From Parietaria judaica (lineage: Eukaryota; Streptophyta; Magnoliopsida; Rosales; Urticaceae): a stretch of 64,000 bases of DNA. Positions 33,126 through 44,900 of this stretch are shown in pieces; position 1 is the stretch's first letter, and every line of letters begins with the position of its first letter. A program made the translations under genes and the position numbers. The notes under the pieces were generated by a model, which did no database searches, had not been told where the DNA came from, and saw only the letters and a program-made list of their open reading frames with translations. The DNA is taken from NCBI GenBank assembly GCA_954871525.1, contig OX940866.1:13415001-13479000 (forward strand), written 5' to 3'.

Positions 33126-36100
33126 ATGAGCTCAAGGGTTTGTAACTTTGTATACATAATACTGTGTATTTCTTATATTTTCTTGTCGTCTCGTTAATTA
33201 GCATAGTTTTGAATCGAAAACATAAAGTATGAGCATAATAGCCTCACCAAACTAAGTAAAAGAAAAGCTTAACATGCTCAAAACCTAACTAAAATTTGTG
33301 AAACTAGCATCTTAATAATGCAAAACTCATAATATTAGTTTTAGAAAATTATTTTTAATTTAATAAGTTTTAATCAAATTTAACATTCATCAATATCAGT
33401 CGGTTGCTTCTTCATCGACAAGCACTTATTCAAGAATCTCTTCTGTAGCAGCGTCGTCAAATCCTCAAGTATGTAAAACTAATTCTCTTATTTCATTCGG
33501 TCTTTCTCAATTGAGGAACAAAATAAGATCTTAATTAGAGCAATCGAATCGGAAATCAACATGAGTTCAAGGGTTTTTATACATAATAATGTGTATTTTC
33601 TTATATATATTTTTTTTGTTGTCTCCTTAATTAAACAAATTTCAATTGACAATATAAGGCATGAACATGTTAGCCTCACAAAACAAAATAAATAAGAGCT
33701 GACATGCTAAAAACCTAACTAAAATTTGTGAAAGGAGCATCGTAATAATGCACAACTCATAATGAGTTTTAAAATATTACTTATAATAAGTTAGTTTTGA
33801 TCATATTAAACATTCATCTGTTGTTTATAAAACAGTCAATTGCTTCTTCATCGACAAACACTTATTCAAGAATCTCTTCACTAGCAACGCGGTCAAATCC
33901 TCAAGTAAGTATAAATTAATTCTCTTAATTTCATTCTATCTTCCTCAATTGAAGAACAAAAATAAGATCTTAAAAAGAGCAATCCGAATCCGAATAATCC
34001 AACATGAGTTCAAGAATTTGTATAAATAATAACGTATATTTCTTAGATTTCTTGTTGTCTTCTTAATTAACCTGATTTCCAATTAATGACAATACAAGGG
34101 ATTGACATATTAGCCTCACAAAGGTACTATGTTCCAAAACCTAACTAAAATTTGTGAAAGTAGTATCTTAATAATGACTCATAATTAGTTTCAAAAACTG
34201 ACTTATAAGAAGTTATTTTTCATTATATGTAACATTCATATATTGTTTATGAAATAGTCAATTGCTTCTTCATCGACTGGCGGTTATACAAGAATCTCTC
34301 CTGTAGCAGCGCCGTCAAATCCTCGGGTATGTATAAATTCGCTGTCTTAGTTTCGTTCTATCTTCCTCAGTGGAGGAACAAAAATAAGATCTTAAGAAGA
34401 GCAATTCGAATCCGAAAATCCAACATGAGTTCAAGGGTTTGTGTCCATAGTAATATTTATTTCTTATATATTCTTGTTGTCTCCTTAATTAAGAAAATAA
34501 GAGGTAGTACTATGTTCCAAAACCTAACTAAAACTTGTGAAAGTAGTATCTTAATAATGACTCATAATTAGTTTCAAAAACTGACTTATAAGAAGTTATT
34601 TTTCATTATATGTAACATTCATATATTGTTTATGAAATAGTCAATTGCTTCTTCATCGACTGGCGGTTATACAAGAATCTCTCCTGTAGCAGCGCCATCA
34701 AATCCTCGGGTATGTATAAATTCGTTGTCTTAGTTTCGTTCTATCTTCCTCAGTGGAGGAACAAAAATAAGATCTTAAGAAGAGCAATTCGAATCCGAAA
34801 ATCCAACATGAGTTCAAGGGTTTGTGTCCATAGTAATATTTATTTCTTATATATTCTTGTTGTCTCCTTAATTAAGAAAATAAGAGGTACTATGTTCCAA
34901 AACCTAACTAAAACTTGTGAAAGTAGTATCTTAATAATGACTCATAATTAGTTTCAAAAACTGACTTATAAGAAGTTATTTTTCATTATATGTAACATTC
35001 ATATATTGTTTATGAAATAGTCAATTGCTTCTTCATCGACTGGCGGTTATACAAGAATCTCTCCTGTAGCAGCGACATCAAATCCTCGGGTATGTATAAA
35101 TTCGTTGTCTTAGTTTCGTTCTATCTTCCTCAGTGGAGGAACAAAAATAAGATCTTAAGAAGAGCAATTCGAATCCGAAAATCCAACATGAGTTCAAGGG
35201 TTTGTGTCCATAGTAATATTTATTTCTTATATATTCTTGTTGTCTCCTTAATTAAGAAAATAAGAGGTAGTACTATGTTCCAAAACCTAACTAAAACTTG
35301 TGAAAGTAGTATCTTAATAATGACTCATAATTAGTTTCAAAAACTGACTTATAAGAAGTTATTTTTCATTATATGTAACATTCATATATTGTTTATGAAA
35401 TAGTCAATTGCTTCTTCATCGACTGGCGGTTATACAAGAATCTCTCCTGTAGCAGCGCCGTCAAATCCTCGGGTATGTATAAATTCGCTCTCTTAGTTTC
35501 GTTCTATCTTCCTCAGTGGAGGAACAAAAATAAGATCTTAAGAAGAGCAATTCGAATCCGAAAATCCAACATGAGTTCATGGGTTTGTGTCCATAGTAAT
35601 ATTTATTTCTTATATATTCTTGTTGTCTCCTTAATTAAGAAAATAAGAGGTAGTACTATGTTCCAAAACCTAACTAAAACTTGTGAAAGTAGTATCTTAA
35701 TAATGACTCATAATTAGTTTCAAAAACTGACTTATAAGAAGTTATTTTTCATTATATGTAACATTCATATATTGTTTATGAAATAGTCAATTGCTTCTTC
35801 ATCGACTGGCGGTTATACAAGAATCTCTCCTGTAGCAGCGCCATCAAATCCTCGGGTATGTATAAATTCGTTGTCTTAGTTTCGTTCTATCTTCCTCAGT
35901 GGAGGAACAAAAATAAAATCTTAAGAAGAGCAATTCGAATCCGAAAATCCAACATGAGTTCAAGGGTTTGTGTCCATAGTAATATTTATTTCTTATATAT
36001 TCTTGTTGTCTCCTTAATTAAGAAAATAAGAGGTACTATGTTCCAAAACCTAACTAAAACTTGTGAAAGTAGTATTTTAATAATGACTCATAATTAGTTT

Positions 36101-37850
36101 CAAAAACTGACTTATAAGAAGTTATTTTTCATTATATGTAACATTCATATATTGTTTATGAAATAGTCAATTGCTTCTTCAACGACTGGCGGTTATACAA
36201 GAATCTCTCCTGTAGCAGCGCCGTCAAATCCTCGGGTATGTATAAATTCGTTGTCTTAGTTTCGTTCTATCTTCCTCAGTGGAGGAACAAAAATAAGATC
36301 TTAAGAAGAGCAATTCGAATCTGAAAATCCAACATGAGTTCAAGGGTTTGTGTCCATAGTAATATTTATTTCTTATATATTCTTGTTGTCTCCTTAATTA
36401 AGAAAATAAGAGGTAGTACTATGTTACAAAACCTAACTAAAACTTGTGAAAGTAGTATCTTAATAATGACTCATAATTAGTTTCAAAAACTGACTTACAA
36501 GAAGTTATTTTTAATTATATGTAACAATGTAGCATTCATATACTGTTTATGAAACAGTCAGTTGCTTCTTCATCGACGGACACTTATTCAAGAATCTCTT
36601 CTTTAGCAGCGCCGTCAAATCCTCAAGTATGTATAAATTAGCTCTCTTAGTTTCATTCTATCTTCCGCAATTGAAGAACAAAAATAAAATCTTAAGAAGT
36701 GCAATTCGAATCCAAAAATCCAATATGAGTTCAAGGGATTCGTATACATAATAATGTGTAATATTTCTTATATTTTCTTGTTGTTTTCTTACTTAACCTA
36801 GTTTTCAATTGACAATATAAGGCTTGGAGCTTCACAAAACTAAGTAAATAAGATCTACTATGTTAAAAAAATATAAGTAAAAATTGTGAAATAGTAGCAT
36901 TTAAATAATGCACAGCTCATAATTAGTTTTATTAAATTACTTATTATAAGTTAGTTTTAATCATTTAATAACATTCAGCTGTTGTTTATGAAACAGTCAG
37001 TTGTTCCTTCATCAACAAACACTTATTCAAGAATCTCTTCTTTAGCATCACCGTCGAATCCTCAGGTATGTATAAATTAATACTCTTAGTCTCATTCTAT
37101 GTTCATCAATTGAAGAACAAAAATAAGATCTTAAGAAGAGCAATCCAATAATCCTAAAATCCAACAAGAGTTCAATGGTTTTCTTATATTTTCTTATTGT
37201 AGTTTAACCTAATTTTCAATTTAATTACAGAATAACGCATGAACATATTAGCCTCACAAAACTAAGTGAAGAAAAGCTAACAAGTTCAAAACCTAACTAA
37301 AATTTGTGAAGTAGCATCTTAATGATAAACAACTCATAATTAGTTTTTAAAAAATTACCTCTGATAAGTTAGTCTTAATCATATTTACCTATTGTTTTTA
37401 TGAGACAGACAGATGCTTCTTCACCGACAAACACTTATTCTTTCGACTTTAATCTTTCAAGTATGTATAGATTGATAATATCTTAGTTTCATTCTATCTT
37501 TCTCAAGTGAAAAATAGAAATAAAGATCTTATATAAAGAAGAGCAAACGGAATCCGAACAATCAAGTTGAGTTCTCATAATAATAATGTGCATTTCATTT
37601 CTTATATTTTCTTGTTGTCTCCTTAATTAACCTAATTTTCAATTGACAATATATAAGGCATGAATATACAGTCTCACAAAACTAATAAAAGCTAACATAT
37701 GTTCCAATTGCCTAACTTAAATTTTTGAAAGTAGCACAACGTATAATTACATTTAAAAATATATTTATAATAAGTTAGTTCTAAACATATTTAACCGTTA
37801 CTTATGGTACAGTCAGTTGCTTCTTCATCGACAATAACTAAAGTTTAAGG
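33126..37850 (+). repeat. Tandem array of about 380-bp units, each with a 69-nt exon-like core
   Basis: Cores start at 33400, 33836, 34258, 34641, 35021, 35404, 35787, 36167, 36558 and 36997. Each is 69 nt, preceded by (C/T)AG and followed by GTATGT or GTAAGT. Every core is open in one phase-0 frame with the pattern S(I/V)ASSST..Y(S/T)RIS, then a variable A-P/S-SNP(Q/R) tail. The third core begins SIASSSTGGYTRISPV. Two further copies (about 37409 and 37813) are degenerate. Units also carry an ATGAGTTCAAGG block followed by GTTTGT, which degrades in outer copies. From 34258 to 36500 the units are almost identical with spacings of 383, 380, 383, 383 and 380. If spliced together, ten cores would give about 230 Ser-rich residues. 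Whether any transcript exists is unknown. Confidence 0.8.
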
Positions 37851-38220
37851 TTTAGTTTGGAAGACAAAAATTTAAAATTTTAATTTGAGAGAATGTTATT
37901 ATAAGACTATAGTAGAAAATCCAGTGATCATATTTTTTTTTTTAATTTATCCTAAACATATTACAAAATTACAAATAGATTTATCTTATTTACATAAATT
38001 GCTTCTATAAATAAATTAACCTAACATGATACTATTAACTTATTTAGTAAAACATGTTGCGTGTGTGATTAATTATTTTAAACATGTAATAAGTTAATCT
38101 AAGTAATAATATCAACAATTAATTATTCACTTGGAGCATGTACTACATGAACAACTTAGTAAATAATAAAAACAATCAAATCACACATCTGCCACAAAAC
38201 ATTTTTACCGAAAATTGACG

Positions 38221-38480
38221 GGACTGAGGACCCTTCGGGTGAGCCAGCAAAGCAGCGCACCCGACCCAGCACTGAGGTTGATGGGCCCGAAGGGCCCATC
38301 TACTTGGGCTGGGCAATCTGCTCTAGAGCGCCAAGCAGGCGGCGCCAACGCTGCCTAGCGCGAGCGGACTTGTAGGCTTACGCCCGAGTGGCCACGTGCG
38401 GCTCCTTTCACAAGTGTGTTGGCCGTGCGCGCTACATGCGCATGCTCGGGTTTGCTTGTTCCAGCCTTGCCGTCCTGGAA
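38221..38480. other. GC-rich island with a 9-bp-arm hairpin
   Basis: This 260-bp segment is strikingly GC-rich within very AT-rich DNA and contains GATGGGCCCGAAGGGCCCATC-type symmetry (9-bp arms, 3-nt loop, about 38279-38299). It has no long ORF. It may be the end of an unrecognised transposon. Confidence 0.45.
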
Positions 38481-38545
38481 AACGACATTTTGTATGATCT
38501 TGTACTTATAGTAACATATGTGATCTTAATTTATTGTCATCACAG

Positions 38546-38761
38546 GTGACACATATAAATGGCGAGTCACAGACATTGGCCCAGAACGAAGCTGATCAAG
38601 TTTACTATTGGATTTATCATTTTCCTATTCATGGAGTAGCTGTAGGCCGAGCCTATTGGTGGCATTTGAAGAATTACCATTATCTGAAGTACCAATGTGG
38701 GAGCCTATTCACATGGATTCAATACTGTGCTCACCAAGATTATCTTCTTTGCCATCTGTAA

Positions 38762-38812
<51 letters not shown>

Positions 38813-39211
38813 GCGGCATACAATAGATACTCATACTTATTAAGCCGCTATTAACCTTAACATCATCTTCATCCGACAACTCCATTTTTCCGTAAATGTC
38901 ACATCAAACACTATCTCGTCTCCAACCGAACTCCATTTTTAACATCGGATTGAAATATTATATTGCTATCGAAGTATTGTTATACAAATTATCTTCTAAC
39001 ACGTGATGCGTTAAGTCCAATTTCGTCATTTTCCCTTGAAAACATAGTTTGAAAAGGGTCATTTTGAAAGATTGATTTCCTTTTAGGTGTTAGGAACGGA
39101 AGAACACCAGCAGAGCCATTGTTTGCCGCTAATAATGCTAGCACAGTGCAACAACCTCCATCTCGTGGAACTTGGCGTGAATCTTTCCAAGAATCTATGT
39201 AATTTTTTTAA
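38546..39211 (+). other. Possible 3' exons of an unrecognised gene
   Basis: Exon candidate 1 starts after CACAG at 38546 and reads VTHINGESQTLAQNEADQV in the phase left by the upstream 69-nt cores. It ends at a GTAAGT at about 38759, or earlier. Candidate 2 starts after TTTTAG at 39087 and, in one phase, ends PPSRGTWRESFQESM and TAA at about 39211. The phases of these two do not connect cleanly, so one boundary is wrong or the gene is broken. I do not recognise the product. Confidence 0.25.
38763..38807. repeat. (TA)n microsatellite
   Basis: Uninterrupted TA repeats of about 22 units directly after a GTAAGT-like site. Confidence 0.9.
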
Positions 39212-39549
39212 AACATTTTAAACCCAAAAAATAAAAATAAAATACTTAATATATTGTGTAGACTAGAATCCTATATGTTATGAATGTCTATGATTATAAC
39301 ACACACTTAGAGAGGTTAAAAAAGCAATTATCAACTTATTTGCATATAAATATGTTAGTATGATTATAATTCGGTTCCTCGAGATTGTATAATTACGTAA
39401 TGGTATCCAATTCACACAATGATGTCATGACAGATATACCTTTAATTCGTATTAATTACTCCAAAAACACATAAATTTACCCTTAATCAATAAGACCAAA
39501 CACTTTGTTTAATTATATGTGTAACCAGGGCCGCCCCTTAGATCGCAGG

Positions 39550-39968
39550 CAACGACGGAACTAGGTAGAGCTCAAAAGGGGCCACGGCCCCGGTAGATTT
39601 TTCCGATTTCTGTACTGAAGCTACGAGAATCTGAGGTTAGAGATCGTTGAACACTAGCTCGGCCCCCCTGATGTTTTCTTTGTCACAGATTCTCGTTTCT
39701 CTTCTTCTCACGAGATTTGTTCTCCAACTCTTCTTCTTCATCCTTATTCTGTCTTGTTTTTCATTTGTGGTTGTTTATTTATATAAAGCAGTAATTGTTC
39801 AGTGGTATTGAAAATATGAATACAATTAAAAAATTATTAGCACTCCAAGTGTTTGTAGTTTTGCTTCTGAGAAAGTATAATGACTTTTTATTTGACTAGT
39901 TGATTTAGTCTTGTTTTATATTAAAAAAAATCCGGCCCCCCCGTCCCGATTTTCTAGTTCCGTCACTG
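39550..39968. mobile_element. hAT-type MITE with perfect 8-bp target duplication
   Basis: Ends CAACGACGGAACTAG and, inverted, CAGTGACGGAACTAG. ATCGCAGG flanks both sides (39542-39549 and 39969-39976). No coding capacity. It sits inside an older repeat with a CAGGGCCGCCCC start at about 39525. Confidence 0.85.
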
Positions 39969-40230
39969 ATCGCAGGAACCCTAGGTGAACTAAAATTTTG
40001 GGGCCTTCGATAAAATAATTATCGATTAAAAAATGTAGATATGAATAAAAATATACTTGTATTATCAAATGTTTATTAAAAAAAATTGCTCGCTTAAACA
40101 TTACACGACTAGCACTTTTTTTATACAAGACTGCTAATCAGACCACTAATGAAATACATGTTAAAAAGTTACATTTTAGTTGACTAACCAAGGGGCACAT
40201 GACTCTAGTGAAATGTCTGTTTCAAATCAC

Positions 40231-40974
40231 GGGGGCGTTTGGTTATGGTCTCTGAGACCAGTTTCTGGTTTTGGTTTCAAACAGTGTCATATTGGTTTCG
40301 CGGACCACGTTTGGTTGCCAGTTGTCTCAGTTTTCCGAGACCGGTCTCGCAGACCACTAAAATTTTAATGAAGAAAAACAGAAAACGACTTGAAGTTCTT
40401 TTCAGTCTTTGGTCTTCAACTCAATAGTACAAAATAAAACAATAATAATATATTATCATTCTATAATATTATTGTACTATTTATAAAAAGATATTAACTA
40501 TGAAATTAACTTATATAATAAATTATTAAAATCATATTTATATATAATAATAAAATTTAATGATATTACTATCATATTAACAAATATACTTAAATTATGT
40601 ATATTATTAAATACTAACTTAATTACAATGATATAAACTCTTGAACGGAATATTTACTACTTTATATTACATTACTTAAACATGTAATTAGAGTCATGAA
40701 ATGTGACAAAATTTTGTATTATATGGCAAATATTTTTTAGACATAATATTAATATATATTACTTTCAAATAAAACATACTTTCTTTTTAGTAACATAAAT
40801 TGTGTTTTATTGCATTTTTTTTCTTTTATATTCAACCACAAATTAACAAAAAACTAACCAAACAGTGTTTCAAAAATCAAACTCCCAAACTGGTTTGGTA
40901 GACTAAACTCTCAGACTGGTTTCCCAAACCAATTTACAAAACTGATTTCCTAAACTACTCAACCAAACGCCACC
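40231..40974. mobile_element. TIR element, probable PIF/Harbinger- or hAT-type MITE
   Basis: The left end GGGGGCGTTTGGTT and the right end inverted GGTGGCGTTTGGTT are similar. Internal copies of CCAAACTGGTTTGG-like motifs and GAGACC(A/G)GT blocks suggest subterminal repeats. No clear target duplication found. AT-rich core without a gene. Confidence 0.55.
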
Positions 40975-41149
40975 TTAAATATGACGAAGTTACACAGGTT
41001 TCAAAAGGGTGTAATGAAATGTATGTGGGTCTTTAAACGATATTGATATATTTGGTCAGAGTTTGAACCTTCTCCATAGTATACTTGATTGCATTTGATT
41101 TTTTTTTTTATTTTACATTGAACATAACATATATGGTAGTTACTACTTG

Positions 41150-41650
41150 GTACTTAATATGTATATAGGGGTCTGGTTTCAGTAGGAGAACTACACCAAG
41201 TCTTAAAGTATTTTCTCTCAATGCTCAAGCGCCTAGTCTTTAAGGACCGAGCCTTGGCTCGCTTTTCTTGGTTACAGAAGTTCGGGTGTACGCCGCAAGG
41301 ATAAGCCGGGTGTTTGATTCGTTGTCTGATTGAGATTATTGGGAGTTGGCTGCACCTGAACGAGTCCTTAAAAAGACCTATGGAGGTAGATTGAAGGAGA
41401 GCCTTCCTCCGAACAGCATAATACTGTTCGGAACAGTAGTGAGAACAATACAATAAATAGTGCCCGAGGCGAGGCGATCGGACATGAACGTCGCCTGCTG
41501 CGCACCGCAAGGATAAGATGAAGGTCCTATGAGGCGCAGGTGTTCCCACTGATTTGGTTTGTCGTCTGGTTAGGCTCGTCGGGAGTTGATTGCACATGAA
41601 TGAGTCATTTCATACGCACGGAGAGCCTTTTTCCGAGCAGCATGACCAGT
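41150..41650. repeat. Two diverged direct repeats of about 240 bp
   Basis: CGCAAGGATAAG, GTTGTCTGATTGAG or GTCGTCTGGTTAGG, GGGAGTTGGCTGCAC or GGGAGTTGATTGCAC, and GGAGAGCCTT followed by CCGA(A/G)CAGCAT occur in the same order twice. A 147-codon minus-strand frame crosses it but shows no family signature, so I do not call it a gene. Confidence 0.5.
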
Positions 41651-41936
41651 GCGCACAAATCTAAAAATGCACCATCTAGTGCCTAAATCCATTTTGATGG
41701 GGAAACGAATTTAAGAGTGCCTTGAAAATATTATGCTAAATCTTATACAATCTCAAAACAAAAAATAGAATTGACGAAATATGTGTACGAAGCAAAATCA
41801 TGATTCTTTTTAAATAATACGAAAGAATAATTTAACTAGTGTCCTCATTTATACAACAAAACCAAATGAGGTTATCAAAATCATGCTCTAATGTTATTGC
41901 ATCTTAATTCAGATTAAATATATATAAATTTTGCAA

Positions 41937-44900
41937 TCAGTTTTGGTCAGCTTTTGTGCTACAATAGTATTCCCCGACCGTCAAAAACACGTCTTTTCCG
42001 AGCACTAGTTCCGCAGCGGGAAAGCTTTCCACACAATCAACCGTGATCTGCATGTAAGAGTGCAAGGCGTAAGAGATAGCTCATAAGGGAGCACGCTATT
42101 TGGAATGCAAAAACTCGCAACACAATGATTTTAGTAACAGACCTTGCCATTTCCTTGTTGAAACTCGGACTTCAAATTCATATGATCCCTTGATAACAAG
42201 TAAGCCCTTAGTCCTTCTGTCAACTTTGTGTCGCCTAAAACCAGAACCGAACATCGGATTCGGAGCAATAGAATATGGTAAGAGCTTAGAGTAATTGGAT
42301 TTACAATAGAAAATTTGACATGAAGACGAGCGACGAGAAACCAACCCGAAACTGAATTCAACACCAGAGCCGGTCGGGACAAGCTGATTTTGAATGACAT
42401 GCCCGAGATACCATGGAAACTCTCCTCGCCAATGATAACCTAAGTTTAATTGCATAAAATATACATGAATGCCAAAATAAGAAACCGAGAGATTCACATA
42501 AGATCTGTGGATAAACATTTGGAAAGCCGGAGCAACCGAAGCCAATCAGAAATGGATGAAGATTTGCAGTTGTATCTTTTGAAAGGCAGACGTGTCTGGG
42601 AAGTTAACTTACAGCATAGGATGGCATTGAACTGGAAGGAAGCAATGGAGAGCCAATTGCATCTCTTATGTAAAGCTCCTGTATAAAAATTGAATAAATT
42701 AAGGAAAAAGCATTAGAAACAAATGCAAAAAAGGATACAAACACCCGAGCAAAAAAGAGAAGGCGCGACCACAGAGTGGTGTAATCAAATCAGATTTCAG
42801 ACTGAATTTCTTATAAATTGAATTATTTATATATACTTGAGATGAGAGGTTTAATTTATTTTGAAACAAATTGTTATGTTGTTTAGGTTATAAGTATTAG
42901 TAGGTTATTTTTGGTAAGTAGCTAAGAGGGAATGATTAGGAAACCCAAATCTCTCGTATTTAGAGATGACCTAGGGGTTTGGCCGTTTTATGTCTATGTT
43001 TATGTTACGATCCAAGATCGACACTCTCGGAATCAAGAACACGCACACAACGAACACACACGAACACGCGATGAACACTATTGAACACAAAGGCCAACCT
43101 TCACAAAACTTAATCTCTCCTCTTGAGAGACTAAGTCTTGTGCTTGGTTCTTGGCTGATCTTCTCATTAATATGAACTCCCTTATATAGGGAAAAGAGCT
43201 TACAACCTAATGGGCTCAATTAACGACATTGACTCGACTAACTCTCTAAACAACGTTTAACAACACTCACTCGCTTATGACACTTAAACCACTAAACGAC
43301 AAGACTTATCACTGCTCGGGATGTATCATTACTCCCCTTCTCCACATTGAGCTTGCCCTCAAGCTCAAAACACGGTAATTTGATCCTTCCGCCCTTGGTT
43401 TGAATGTCGCCACTGTTGTTCGTCCCATTCCCCCGCTCGGAGGCTCACTCAATAGTAAACTTTCGCAATGCGTTGATTTAATGCTTGAGAAGATCGGAGA
43501 CTTACCGACGCACAAGACGGCTTTGTACAAAGCGAAGAAGGTAACAAATTACATCCACAATCATAATTGGGTTCTCGCTTTAGCAAGACACGTTGCGTTG
43601 AAGGATCTTGTTCGACCGGCTGACACGCGATTTGCCACGGCGTATTTGACTTTAGAGAGTATGCTACAGTTGAAGCAATCGTTACAAGAGATGTTTGTGT
43701 CCCAAAAATGGACCAATTCCTCTTATGCGAAGACAAATGACGGAAAAGCCGTGAGGAAGATCATTATGGACGAAAGAGGTTTTTGGAAGAGTGTAATTTA
43801 TGCCATCAAAAGCACATCGCCTCTTGTTCATGTTCTTCGAATCGTAGACGGCGAGACTCCGGCAATGGGATTTCTTTATGGTTCGATGGATGCGGCAAAA
43901 GAAGAAATAGCGAAGAACTTGGGTGGAGAAAGAGCGGACTACAAAGAAATTTGGGACATAATCGATACAAAGTGGGAGAAGCAAATGCACCGAGACTTGC
44001 ATGCGACGGGGTATTACTTGAATCCTCAATACCGATGGAGTCCTAATGTATCCGAGCATCCCGAGATCAAGTATGGATTGTATACTTGCATGGAAAGACT
44101 CGTGCCGGATGCGGAGTTGTCCACGAAGATTGAAAACCAACTTAATGAGTTCATTTTCAAGCGAGGATTGTTTGGAAGACGAGCGGCTATGTTGTCGTAC
44201 AAGACACGTTCTCCGGGTATGAAATGTTTTATTTTTCTTTACGTAAAGTTTAAACTTTTCCTTAATTAATTACATTGTTTTTCTTGTTTAGTTGAATGGT
44301 GGGAAAATTTTGGAGACGATGTTCCCGAACTAAAGGAATTCGCTCTAAAGATCCTCGGGCTTACTTGTTCGGCATCGGAATGTGAACGTAATTGGAGTAC
44401 TTTCAATCAAGTACATACCAAAAGAAGGAATCGGCTATCCACAATGAAGATGGATAAATTGGTGTACATTATGTACAACAAGAAGTTGAAGGAAAGGTGG
44501 ATCAAGAAAAAGAAACGGAAAGATGGAGTAGATCCTTTGGTTCGCGAGGAAATTCCTTCCGACGATGAATGGGTGGCGAATCCTAGTGACGAGGAAGACG
44601 AGCCGGAGAGTCAACCTATACCTATGATCTCATCGCAATCGGCATTGGTATCGACACTAACGGAACCACCACCGCCAAGGAAGAGAAGAAGGCTTCTCCA
44701 AGATTTTGATTCCGGAGATGACGAGGGCAATAGTGATGGAGGCGACGCGGACGTTTACACCGTTTAGATTTTTTTTTATGGTTAAGACTTTTCATGTGCT
44801 TTATTATGGTTAAGACTTATTTTGTGGGTTTTTTTATGTTTAAGACTTGTGTGGTTTCTTATTTGACTATGCTTTTTATTATATATCTTATTTTATAATT

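Noticed and set aside
34329..36097. Repeated ORFs of 79-80 codons (MYKF...MTHN) in the tandem array
   Set aside because: They start inside the intron-like part after the core donor and are open only in the recently amplified units; older units do not keep the frame.
41154..41597. 147-codon minus-strand ORF
   Set aside because: It spans two diverged direct repeats and shows no recognisable motif.
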